DNA of 64,000 nt from NCBI GenBank assembly GCA_947452555.1, contig CANGDH010000002.1, positions 124,001 through 188,000 on the forward strand, written 5' to 3'. The notes beneath the pieces are model-generated. The model searched no databases. It saw only the letters and a list, made by a program, of their open reading frames with translations, and had not been told where the DNA came from. This DNA is from Bacteroidota bacterium. Lineage in GTDB: Bacteria; Bacteroidota; Bacteroidia; Chitinophagales; Chitinophagaceae. Each line of letters opens with the position of its first letter. The first letter of the stretch is position 1. This document shows, piece after piece, positions 17,943-25,208 of this stretch. Made by a program: the position numbers and the translations under genes.

Positions 17943-18926
17943 TTATTTCTTATAAAACAATTGTATTGGCTTGAAAGGTCCAAACTTATGTTGGTATTCA
18001 CTAAAGGAGTCAAGATAAGGTCCTGTTGGATAATCAAAAGGCTTGGAAGCAATAGCTGGCCAATCTTTTGACTTATCAATATGGGGTCTTGGCTGTGAAT
18101 TAATATATGCTGCTATATCCCAAGCTTCTTGGTTCGTCAATGTTGGCTTATGGTAATTAACGCTATTGGGCATATTGTTTTTAATAAACCCCGCCAATTT
18201 TGAAATTTGATATAAACCTGCACCGTCATTATAACTGTGGCTCCCCCATAATGGAGGATATTCATACATGCTTGTTTGAGGATTCATTTTTCCTTGTCCG
18301 TCGGCTCCATGACAAGAAACACATTGTTGTTGAAAAGCTATAATTCCTTTTTTGGGATTTGCTGGTTCATCTATAAATGCAATGGACTCAATTCCGCTTC
18401 CTTTGACTTTTGTTCCTTTTGGAATGCTTTCTCCAAGCCATTTAATGTAAGCATAGATAGATTGCATTTCCTTGGAATTGGTATCCAATGCTTTTCCATT
18501 TAAACTTCTTTCAAAACAATCATTCACTCTCTTGTAAATAGATTCTATAGTTCCCGATCTCGCACGAAATTTTGGATAGGTAGAAAAAACTGCACCGTAA
18601 TTTAATCCCCATGGCTTAGTGCCTGCTTCTAAATGACAGTTTTGACAATTCATACCATTGGTGCTCTGACTAACTATTCCTTTTGGTCCAAGATATTTTG
18701 AAGTATGTGCTATAAGCTCATAACCATACCAGATATACATTCCATCTGTTCTAGCATTTTTTGGAATTTGATAAAAAGAAGGGCCTACCCATGCTGTGCT
18801 GTCTTTGGGTAGCTTGGCCAAGTCGGCTTCTGCTTCTTTTAATAATTGATTAGATTTTGACATCCAATAAAATGTCACAAATGCAATTAATAAAAACAAT
18901 AAAAAATATAGCTGCGCTTTTTTCAA
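17943..18926 (-). CDS. dihaem c-type cytochrome, thiosulfate dehydrogenase (TsdA)-like
   Basis: 327 residues with an N-terminal membrane anchor (LYFLLFLLIAFVTFYWM). The first haem motif is CQNCH (in MNCQNCHLEAGTKPWG, about 94-98) and the second CVSCH (in QQQCVSCHGADGQG, about 203-207). The segment VNDCFERSLNGKALD matches the conserved stretch of TsdA-like proteins that carries the unusual axial Cys ligand of haem 1. TsdA oxidises thiosulfate to tetrathionate in the periplasm. The adjacent DsrE, persulfide dioxygenase and sulfur transporter genes support a sulfur role. The start is a TTG at 18926, since no ATG precedes the anchor helix. Confidence 0.85.
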   Translation of the reverse strand: MKKAQLYFLLFLLIAFVTFYWMSKSNQLLKEAEADLAKLPKDSTAWVGPSFYQIPKNARTDGMYIWYGYELIAHTSKYLGPKGIVSQSTNGMNCQNCHLEAGTKPWGLNYGAVFSTYPKFRARSGTIESIYKRVNDCFERSLNGKALDTNSKEMQSIYAYIKWLGESIPKGTKVKGSGIESIAFIDEPANPKKGIIAFQQQCVSCHGADGQGKMNPQTSMYEYPPLWGSHSYNDGAGLYQISKLAGFIKNNMPNSVNYHKPTLTNQEAWDIAAYINSQPRPHIDKSKDWPAIASKPFDYPTGPYLDSFSEYQHKFGPFKPIQLFYKK

Positions 18927-18931
18927 TTCAA

Positions 18932-19366
18932 TTAGTTAACACTTGCTTTTAAATAACTCCAACCTAGTTCTTGTTTTAAAACTAATTCTGCTACACCGGA
19001 AGGAACCGTACCTGCAACCATTAATAAGTCTGCTTTAGTAACATTATGTTTTTTCATAGAATTCTCACAAGCAGAAAAAACAACTCCATCTTTAGATAAA
19101 GCTTCCACTTCTGCAGCTAAATGAGTTTTAGCTTTTACTAATAAATCTAATCCTTTGCCATGTGCTACCACTTCAACTTGAATAGCCCCAGGCCAAATTT
19201 TTTGTAAATTTTTAATATTACCAATAGTACTAGACCATGCAGCAGTGTCTGCTGTGTTTAGCTGAATAACTACTTTGTGCATCACAGATGTATTTTGTGC
19301 TTTTGAAGCAAATTGAACACTTAAGAAAAGTATGATAATAGCTAAACGTTGTAGTGATTTCTTCAT
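18932..19366 (-). CDS. exported DsrE/DsrF-like protein
   Basis: 144 residues. A signal peptide (LAIIILFLSVQFASKAQ) precedes a DsrE-like alpha/beta domain: HKVVIQLNTADTAAWSSTIGNIKNLQKIWP, VEVVAHGKGLDLLVK, then the conserved Cys in GVVFSACENSMKKHNV and the C-terminal VPSGVAELVLKQELGWSYLKA. Intracellular DsrE proteins carry sulfur as a persulfide on that Cys; this one is probably periplasmic. It ends 5 bp before the TsdA-like cytochrome gene, so the two are likely made together and may act on the same sulfur substrate outside the cytosol. Confidence 0.85.
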   Translation of the reverse strand: MKKSLQRLAIIILFLSVQFASKAQNTSVMHKVVIQLNTADTAAWSSTIGNIKNLQKIWPGAIQVEVVAHGKGLDLLVKAKTHLAAEVEALSKDGVVFSACENSMKKHNVTKADLLMVAGTVPSGVAELVLKQELGWSYLKASVN

Positions 19367-19404
19367 GGTGAATATTTTTATGAATTTACATAAATATTGC
19401 CAAC

Positions 19405-19441
19405 AAAAAAAGCCCCCATAAGGTCTTTAACTTCTGGGGGC
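19405..19441 (-). terminator. rho-independent terminator of the persulfide dioxygenase gene
   Basis: Read on the minus strand, GCCCCCA (19441-19435) pairs with TGGGGGC (19418-19412) and is followed by seven T. It lies between the end of the MBL-rhodanese gene and the DsrE gene. The first 14 bases of the element (GCCCCCAGAAGTTA) are identical to those of the terminator at 52568. Confidence 0.8.
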
Positions 19442-19480
19442 AATAAAAATCCAAAATGGCTTTTATAAAATATATTTTAA

Positions 19481-20941
19481 CTAAATAAACTGCAACATAG
19501 TTCCTATCATTATAATAGCTAATAATAGGGTTGTTGGACAAATGTATTCTGTGATTTCAAATTTTTCAGTTTCTTTAATTTCCTTAAAACCTCCTTTAAT
19601 ATCAATTAAGTGGTCAAAGCCTCTAGCTTTTAATATTGAAATGAAAATCATTGAACGGTATCCACCAGCACAATGCACATAGTATGTTTTATCTTTATCA
19701 ATACTAGCCATGCTATCATTGATAAAATCTAAAGGGGCATTCTGTGCAGTCTTGATATGCTCGCTTCCAAACTCAGATGCTTTACGAACATCTAAAATAG
19801 CCGCATTTTTATCTGCCGCTCTTATGCTTGCCAATTCTGCTGCAGTTATAGATTGAATATGATCTATTTCCTTGCCCGACTTTTTCCATGATTCAAATCC
19901 ACCTTCTAAATATCCAATTGTAAAATCATATCCAACACGTGCAAGTCTTGTTATCACTTCCACTTCCCTTCCCTCGTCTGTAATTAATAATATTTCTTGT
20001 TTGATATCTGGAATCATAGCGCCAACCCATGGAGCAAAATTTCCATCAATTCCAATATTAATTGAATTGGGTACAAAACCTTTTGCAAAAGTTTGAGCGT
20101 CTCTTGTATCAAGTATTAATGCGGAAGTTTCGTTGGCCGCTGCTTCAAAAGCATTCGGAGACAATGCATGCTGACCACGCTCTAAAACTTTATCAATGCT
20201 ATCGTAACCTTGAATATTCATCATAACATTTAATGGGAAATAGCCCGGAGGCGCCACCAGCCCATCTAATACAGCTGCTATAAACTCTGGTTTAGTCATG
20301 TCTGCACGTAATGCGTAATTTGTTTTTTTCTGATTTCCAAGCGTGTCAGTTGTTTCCTTACTCATATTCTTACCACAAGCACTTCCTGCTCCATGTGCCG
20401 GGTAAATAATAATATCGTCTGCCAATGGCATTACTTTATTTCGCAATGAATCAAACAAATGAGCTGCTAAAATATCTTGCGTTAATTCAGCTTTTACTTT
20501 TTGTGCTAGATCTGGGCGACCAACGTCACCAATAAATAAAGTATCACCACTAAACAATGCTTTCGCTTTTCCGTTTTCGTCTATCAATAAATAACAAGTA
20601 CTCTCCATGGTATGACCTGGAGTATGTAAAACTCTTATTTTAATATCGCCTAATGTTATTTCTTCGCCATCTTTTGCTGCATAAAATTCAAAGCTAGGAG
20701 CAGCAGTTGGACCAAATACAATTTGAGCACCTGTCTTTGCAGCTAAATCTAAATGTCCGGAAACAAAATCTGCATGAAAATGAGTTTCAAAAACATATTT
20801 AATTGTAGCTCCATTTAATGCAGCTTTTTGTATATAAGGAGTCACTTCACGTAAAGGATCCACAATAGCTGCTTCACCATTACTTTCAATATAATAAGCA
20901 CCCTGCGCTAAACAACCAGTATATATCTGCTCTATTTTCAT
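19481..20941 (-). CDS. metallo-beta-lactamase fold persulfide dioxygenase with two rhodanese domains
   Basis: 486 residues. The N-terminal MBL domain (about 1-215) has FETHFHADFVSGH, LHTPGHTMEST and the ligand Asp in FSGDTLFIGDVGRPD, as in ETHE1/CstB-type non-haem iron persulfide dioxygenases. Two rhodanese domains follow. The first (about 265-360) has no cysteine at its active loop (LLITDEGRE) and is probably structural; the second (about 375-465) has Cys in YYVHCAGGYRS. The enzyme would oxidise glutathione- or CoA-type persulfides to sulfite and transfer sulfane sulfur. The C-terminus carries about 13 extra hydrophobic residues (AIIMIGTMLQFI) after the usual CPTT end. Confidence 0.9.
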   Translation of the reverse strand: MKIEQIYTGCLAQGAYYIESNGEAAIVDPLREVTPYIQKAALNGATIKYVFETHFHADFVSGHLDLAAKTGAQIVFGPTAAPSFEFYAAKDGEEITLGDIKIRVLHTPGHTMESTCYLLIDENGKAKALFSGDTLFIGDVGRPDLAQKVKAELTQDILAAHLFDSLRNKVMPLADDIIIYPAHGAGSACGKNMSKETTDTLGNQKKTNYALRADMTKPEFIAAVLDGLVAPPGYFPLNVMMNIQGYDSIDKVLERGQHALSPNAFEAAANETSALILDTRDAQTFAKGFVPNSINIGIDGNFAPWVGAMIPDIKQEILLITDEGREVEVITRLARVGYDFTIGYLEGGFESWKKSGKEIDHIQSITAAELASIRAADKNAAILDVRKASEFGSEHIKTAQNAPLDFINDSMASIDKDKTYYVHCAGGYRSMIFISILKARGFDHLIDIKGGFKEIKETEKFEITEYICPTTLLLAIIMIGTMLQFI

Positions 20942-20955
20942 ATTAATATTTTTGC

Positions 20956-20974
20956 TCTACAAATTTCTAGTATA
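20956..20974. promoter_or_regulatory. candidate operator upstream of the persulfide dioxygenase gene
   Basis: TCTACAAAT followed by TTCTAGTATA lies 15 bp upstream of the ATG at 20941. The 9-mer TCTACAAAT also occurs in the palindrome at 21899-21915 in front of the YeeE-like gene of the same sulfur island, and the inner CTA..TAG symmetry is conserved. This suggests a shared regulator. No regulator gene for it is visible in the window. Confidence 0.4.
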
Positions 20975-21085
20975 AAATTAGAGATTAACGTGACAATTAT
21001 CACTTTTGTTTGAAAATATTTAATAAGTGCCAAATATCACATAAGTTATACCTTAACTTTACGATTTTTGCCTAAACATTTACTG

Positions 21086-21889
21086 ATGGAATTAATTGGA
21101 TATTTGGTAGCAGTGCTTATAGGGGTTTCTTTAGGATTAATTGGCAGTGGCGGGTCTATATTAACCGTACCCGTACTTGTATACCTATTTAAAGTAGAAC
21201 CTTTATTGGCTACCACCTATTCATTATGCATTGTAGGATTAAGCAGTATCGCAGGGGTTATCTCAAAATACAAACAAAAATTACTAGACTTTAAAATCAT
21301 ATTAGTTTTTGGGATTCCTTCTATGATTGGTGTGATGTTGTCTAGGAAGTTAATCCTCCCTTCTATACCTAATAGCTTTAGGTTATTGGGATTTATGGAT
21401 GTGTCAAAGAGCAACTTTATCATGTTGTTTTTTGCTACTCTAATGTTGGCTTCTGCAACTTCAATGATTCTAGGAAAAAATAAAGCAGACGACTTATCTA
21501 TAAAACCAAATTATGGCGTAACACTTATGCTTGTTGGTCTTATAGAAGGCATGGTTACCGGTATTGTTGGCGCAGGGGGCGGTTTTCTAATTATTCCTGC
21601 CTTGGTATTATTAGGAAAATTGCCAATGAAAAAAGCCATTGCTTCCTCTCTTTTCATAATTACTATTAAATCGATATTTGGATTTGCAGGCGATTTAATT
21701 CACACATCGGTAGATTTCAAGTTCTTATCTATTATTATTTTATTAGCTACTGGCGGAATCATACTTGGGAATTTTTTAAATAATAAAATGGATGGCACCA
21801 AATTGAAAAAGGGATTTGGATGGTTTGTATTAGCGATGTCAATTTTTATCTTTATTGAACAATTGTTTTTTTCAGCTTATTTGAAATAA
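21086..21889 (+). CDS. TauE/SafE family sulfite/organosulfonate exporter
   Basis: About 267 residues with around eight membrane helices. Both halves carry the family glycine motif: VAVLIGVSLGLIGSGGSILTVPVLVYLF at the start and GLIEGMVTGIVGAGGGFLIIPALVLLG in the second half. TauE/SafE proteins move sulfite or related anions across the inner membrane. Here it diverges from the persulfide dioxygenase gene, whose product is sulfite, so export of sulfite is the natural inference. The ATG at 21086 is used; an in-frame TTG at 21068 would add six residues. Confidence 0.9.
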   Translation: MELIGYLVAVLIGVSLGLIGSGGSILTVPVLVYLFKVEPLLATTYSLCIVGLSSIAGVISKYKQKLLDFKIILVFGIPSMIGVMLSRKLILPSIPNSFRLLGFMDVSKSNFIMLFFATLMLASATSMILGKNKADDLSIKPNYGVTLMLVGLIEGMVTGIVGAGGGFLIIPALVLLGKLPMKKAIASSLFIITIKSIFGFAGDLIHTSVDFKFLSIIILLATGGIILGNFLNNKMDGTKLKKGFGWFVLAMSIFIFIEQLFFSAYLK

Positions 21890-21898
21890 TTACATTAA

Positions 21899-21915
21899 TC
21901 TACTATATTTGTAGA
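21899..21915 (+). promoter_or_regulatory. promoter with overlapping palindromic operator
   Basis: TATATTTG at 21904-21911 matches the Bacteroidota -7 box TAnnTTTG and lies 35 bp before the ATG of the YeeE-like gene. It is embedded in the inverted repeat TCTAC-N7-GTAGA (21899-21903 and 21911-21915), an arrangement typical of repressor binding. A related sequence, 16 of 19 positions identical, is at 28807-28825. Regulation by a sulfur-responsive factor is an inference. Confidence 0.5.
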
Positions 21916-21945
21916 CTAATTATTATCTTATTAAATAAGCTTTTC

Positions 21946-22515
21946 ATGAGTTTTGTTGAAATCATTAAACAACCCTGGCCCTGGTACCTAGCTGGTGCCA
22001 TTATTGGCTTGATAGTCCCATTATTGCTTATTATTGGCAATAAAACATTTGGCCTCTCGTCAAATTTACGACACATATGTGCAGCATGCTTCCCCGCAAA
22101 TATTGAATTTTTCAAATACGACTGGAAGAAAGAAATCTGGAATTTATTTTTTGTAGGGGGAATCATAGCAGGCGCTTTTATAGCCACTAATTATTTGACT
22201 AATCCAAACAGTCTAATTATTAATGCCAACTTAAAATCGCAATTGCAAAATTTAAACGTGAACGATTTTCAGCACTTATTACCAAATGACCTTTTTAGTT
22301 TATCTGCATTATTCACCATTAGAGGGTTTGTACTCATGGTTATAGGTGGCTTCTTGGTTGGCTTTGGAACACGTTATGCCAATGGCTGTACGTCGGGACA
22401 TGCTATTATGGGACTAAGTAATTTACAGTGGCCTTCCTTAGTAGCTACTATTTGTTTTATGATTGGTGGATTTGTGATGACCAATTTTATTTTACCAATT
22501 ATTTTAAAATTTTAA
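21946..22515 (+). CDS. YeeE/YedE family sulfur transporter, first half
   Basis: 189 residues with about four to five membrane helices. It contains the family motif with a conserved Cys in FGTRYANGCTSGHAIMGLSNLQWPS, and a second Cys pair in LRHICAACFP. In full-length YeeE (TsuA) thiosulfate transporters, cysteines in such positions pass thiosulfate through the membrane. In many Bacteroidota the transporter is split into two genes, as here: the partner starts 1 bp after this stop. Thiosulfate or another reduced sulfur species is the likely cargo, in line with the neighbouring TsdA-like and persulfide enzymes. Confidence 0.88.
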   Translation: MSFVEIIKQPWPWYLAGAIIGLIVPLLLIIGNKTFGLSSNLRHICAACFPANIEFFKYDWKKEIWNLFFVGGIIAGAFIATNYLTNPNSLIINANLKSQLQNLNVNDFQHLLPNDLFSLSALFTIRGFVLMVIGGFLVGFGTRYANGCTSGHAIMGLSNLQWPSLVATICFMIGGFVMTNFILPIILKF

Positions 22516-22516
22516 A

Positions 22517-23029
22517 ATGGAATCAGTTAAACAAAATATTTCAATAGATAATAAAGCAGTTGAATTGTTAGACGAGACTTCAGCGTGTATTAATCACTCA
22601 GAAAAAAGAGAAAGTAAATTTTCGCTTTTAAAATATACTGCCGTAGGTGCTTTATTTGGAATCGTATTTGTAAAGGCAGAAATCATATCTTGGTTTAGAA
22701 TTCAAGAAATGTTCAAGCTGCAAAGCTTTCATATGTATGGCGTAATTGGAACGGCAGTGATAACGGGAGTATTGTCAGTGGCTATTATTAAAAAGTTCAA
22801 CATCAAAACATTACAGGGAGAAAGTATTGTAATAATACCAAAACATTTTTCAAAAGGCCAGATCTATGGCGGATTGCTTTTTGGATTAGGCTGGGCAATG
22901 ACAGGCGCTTGTCCTGGACCATTATTCGCTCAAATTGGGACTGGAACCCTAAGTGTTTTAGTGGTCATAGCAAGTGCTTTATTAGGCACTTGGACCTATG
23001 GTTATTTTAAAGAAAAGCTACCTCACTAA
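22517..23029 (+). CDS. YeeE/YedE family sulfur transporter, second half (DUF6691-like)
   Basis: 170 residues. After a polar N-terminus of about 35 residues come four membrane helices. The motif FGLGWAMTGACPGPLFAQIGTG, with its conserved Cys, is the counterpart of the GCTSGH motif in the upstream protein, so the two subunits together resemble one YeeE. Translation is probably coupled (1 bp between stop and start). The last 12 bp overlap the 3' end of the convergent TspO-like gene. Confidence 0.87.
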   Translation: MESVKQNISIDNKAVELLDETSACINHSEKRESKFSLLKYTAVGALFGIVFVKAEIISWFRIQEMFKLQSFHMYGVIGTAVITGVLSVAIIKKFNIKTLQGESIVIIPKHFSKGQIYGGLLFGLGWAMTGACPGPLFAQIGTGTLSVLVVIASALLGTWTYGYFKEKLPH

Positions 23030-23788
23030 TGCAATAAGTTTTTGTATTCCAAGTTTTGATGTCACAAATATCAAAACAAAAAATCCAACTAGTGTAGCTT
23101 GATTAATAATTTCAACCTGCAGTCCTTGTGATGCTTTAATACCCCATAGTGCCCATGCAATTACTAACGGATAAGCAATGGTTTTATATTTAGTTATAAA
23201 GAATAAACCAAAAGCAATTGCAATGACTATCATTATTACACTCCAATAAATTGGATCTAACCCAAATCCATTCCATTTTAAGTGAACCAGCAAAGCTGTA
23301 ATATTTGCAATAGTAGCTACACTTACCCATCCAATATAAATCGAGAATGGTGTTTTAATTAAAAAGCGATGGACTGGTTTTATGTTTATGGCTAATTGCT
23401 GAGTTTGAATAAAAATCTGAATTAAGGAAAAAAGAAATAATAATATAATTAATACGCTTAACACCACTTGTAAATAATGCCAAGCAACTATCCAAGCTGC
23501 ATTAAAAATACAGGTAGCCCAATAATAAGGTGTAATGGCATTTAGATATTTTTTGATTTCAGGAAAATCATTTTGCTTAATTGTAAAGTAAGTGACCGCA
23601 ATTGAGTAGCTAAGAAAAAATAGATATATTATTCCCCAAATGGCAAATGTAAATCCAGCTGGCACAAAATAATTGGGATAAAATCCTGATATCTGGCCTG
23701 TGTTATATCCATTTATTGGTAATATATTTGCCAATGCATTCACGGAAATTACGATAATAAACAAAATCCAATTAATTACTATTCTCAT
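23018..23788 (-). CDS. TspO/MBR-related tryptophan-rich membrane protein
   Basis: About 256 residues and seven or so membrane helices. The N-terminal part (NALANILPINGYNTGQISGFYPNYF then VPAGFTFAIWGIIYLFF) resembles the larger TspO-like proteins of Bacteroidota; aromatic residues including Trp are frequent in the helices (AWIVAWHYLQ, WALWGIKAS). TspO proteins bind tetrapyrroles or lipids and often have signalling roles, but this long variant is uncharacterised. The ATG at 23788 is used, 2 bp after the mutarotase stop; a TTG two codons upstream would give overlap. Confidence 0.75.
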   Translation of the reverse strand: MRIVINWILFIIVISVNALANILPINGYNTGQISGFYPNYFVPAGFTFAIWGIIYLFFLSYSIAVTYFTIKQNDFPEIKKYLNAITPYYWATCIFNAAWIVAWHYLQVVLSVLIILLFLFSLIQIFIQTQQLAINIKPVHRFLIKTPFSIYIGWVSVATIANITALLVHLKWNGFGLDPIYWSVIMIVIAIAFGLFFITKYKTIAYPLVIAWALWGIKASQGLQVEIINQATLVGFFVLIFVTSKLGIQKLIALVR

Positions 23789-23790
23789 TT

Positions 23791-24129
23791 TCAAAAATTT
23801 TTTAAACTAAATATTTTATGCATCAACACCCACTTGTCTCCTGGCTTTGCAGTTGGTAATGCTTGTTGATATTCCCACATCAATAATTCCCACTGTGTAA
23901 CGATTTCATTCTGAGCATCCAATAACGCTTTGTTTTCAAAACTAAAATCTGCTCCTCCTTCTAAAATCATAAATAGTCTATTTGCAACTCTATAAATTTC
24001 TAATTGCAAAATATTTGCAGCTTTAATGGAGTCAATAATTTCCGGCCATACCGAACGATGATATTCTTCATAAGCAGCAATTAAATTATCATCGTCTTTT
24101 AAGTCTAGGGCTAAGCAATATCTAGTCAT
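23791..24129 (-). CDS. rhaM: L-rhamnose mutarotase
   Basis: 112 residues, a single ferredoxin-like domain. Typical motifs are the start RYCLALDLKDDDNLIAAYEEYH, the catalytic region EEYHRSVWPEI with His at about 24, IYRVANRLFMILEG, and the end WVLMHKIFSL. The enzyme interconverts alpha and beta anomers of L-rhamnose. No rhamnose isomerase or kinase gene is adjacent; instead it sits between a Gfo/Idh oxidoreductase and a TspO-like gene, so the physiological sugar may be a different 6-deoxy sugar. Confidence 0.88.
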   Translation of the reverse strand: MTRYCLALDLKDDDNLIAAYEEYHRSVWPEIIDSIKAANILQLEIYRVANRLFMILEGGADFSFENKALLDAQNEIVTQWELLMWEYQQALPTAKPGDKWVLMHKIFSLKNF

Positions 24130-24232
24130 ACAATAAATTTAATGTTTATATACCATGGATTTTAAAAATATTTATTGGTTAGGCTACAAATAATAATTAT
24201 TATTTACAATCGGAAAATACCCTATACAAATA

Positions 24233-25204
24233 CTAATTACCATATACAAATGCCTCCATCACTTCCATGGACATGATGGCATCGCTAGCGCTACACGGGT
24301 TTTCCCCTTTGCCTAAGAAATATTGCACCACTTTTTCTATATGATTTTGTTGATTGTGCATAGGTGCTACAAAAGGAATTTTTTGTACTATCCCGTTTTG
24401 TTCAAGCAATATTTCCAATCCAAAAACCGGAAAGCGAATGGTTCCAGTAGTGCCTATGATTTCAAACTCATCTTTTTCCAAACCCTTGTCGACACAAAAA
24501 TTCCAAATTCCTTTGAACGGAATAGTCCCGTCTAAAAGAATTTCTCCTTCAACCATGTCCTCTGCTTTATATAGGCCGGCTTTATTAAAAGCTTTACCAT
24601 TATAACTTAGTGCTTTCCCAAAAAAATAAAATAATAGATCAATTTGATGAGGGGCTAGGTCGTAAAAATAGCCTCCGCCTGCGATTGTAGGATTGACTCT
24701 CCAATTATTAGGATCCATTGTATTGTCACCCGCATACTTAAGCATGGTAATATTTACCGATCGCACTTGTCCAATACTATTTTGATTCAATAAGTTTTTT
24801 ACCTCCCTAAACAATGGCAAATTTCTTCTATAATGTGCCACCGAGAGTTTAACGCCTAATTGTTCAGATGTATTTTTTAAACGTTGACAGGCAGCAACAT
24901 TCAAGGCCATTGGTTTTTCCAAATAGACAGGCTTCCCCGCTTTCATAGCTTCTAGTGCATAGCTTTCACGGACATTGGGAGGTGTTGCAATATAAACTGC
25001 ATCCACCTGATCGCAATGGATTAATTCCGAGCCATTTGTAAATGTCAATGGGACCTGGTGCCTTAATGCATAATCACGAAGTTTTATTTCGTCACGACGC
25101 ATTATGGCAACCAGTTCAGAATTAGGCACTTTATTAAAAGCTGGCCCACTCTTCATTTCGGTTACGTTGCCGCAACCAATTATGCCCCATCTGATTTTTT
25201 GCAT
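24233..25204 (-). CDS. Gfo/Idh/MocA family NAD(P)-dependent oxidoreductase
   Basis: About 323 residues. The Rossmann nucleotide site is WGIIGCGNVTE at the start, the cofactor/substrate motif YLEKPMALN is at about 95, and the catalytic helix is YFYDLAPHQIDLLFYFFG (Asp and His about 175-180). These enzymes oxidise or reduce sugars, inositols and related polyols. I use the ATG at 25204, 4 bp after the VPS10-like gene, because longer versions would overlap that gene and lie in front of the Rossmann strand. The neighbouring mutarotase suggests a deoxy sugar substrate. Confidence 0.9.
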   Translation of the reverse strand: MQKIRWGIIGCGNVTEMKSGPAFNKVPNSELVAIMRRDEIKLRDYALRHQVPLTFTNGSELIHCDQVDAVYIATPPNVRESYALEAMKAGKPVYLEKPMALNVAACQRLKNTSEQLGVKLSVAHYRRNLPLFREVKNLLNQNSIGQVRSVNITMLKYAGDNTMDPNNWRVNPTIAGGGYFYDLAPHQIDLLFYFFGKALSYNGKAFNKAGLYKAEDMVEGEILLDGTIPFKGIWNFCVDKGLEKDEFEIIGTTGTIRFPVFGLEILLEQNGIVQKIPFVAPMHNQQNHIEKVVQYFLGKGENPCSASDAIMSMEVMEAFVYGN

Positions 25205-25208
25205 TGTT

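Noticed and set aside
17822..18079. Small leftward frame overlapping the end of the cytochrome gene
   Set aside because: It lies out of frame inside a strong gene with haem motifs; no homology-like features.
21946..23029. Frameshifted YeeE transporter gene
   Set aside because: The two genes have separate start and stop codons, each keeps its own conserved Cys motif, and split YeeE/YedE pairs are common.
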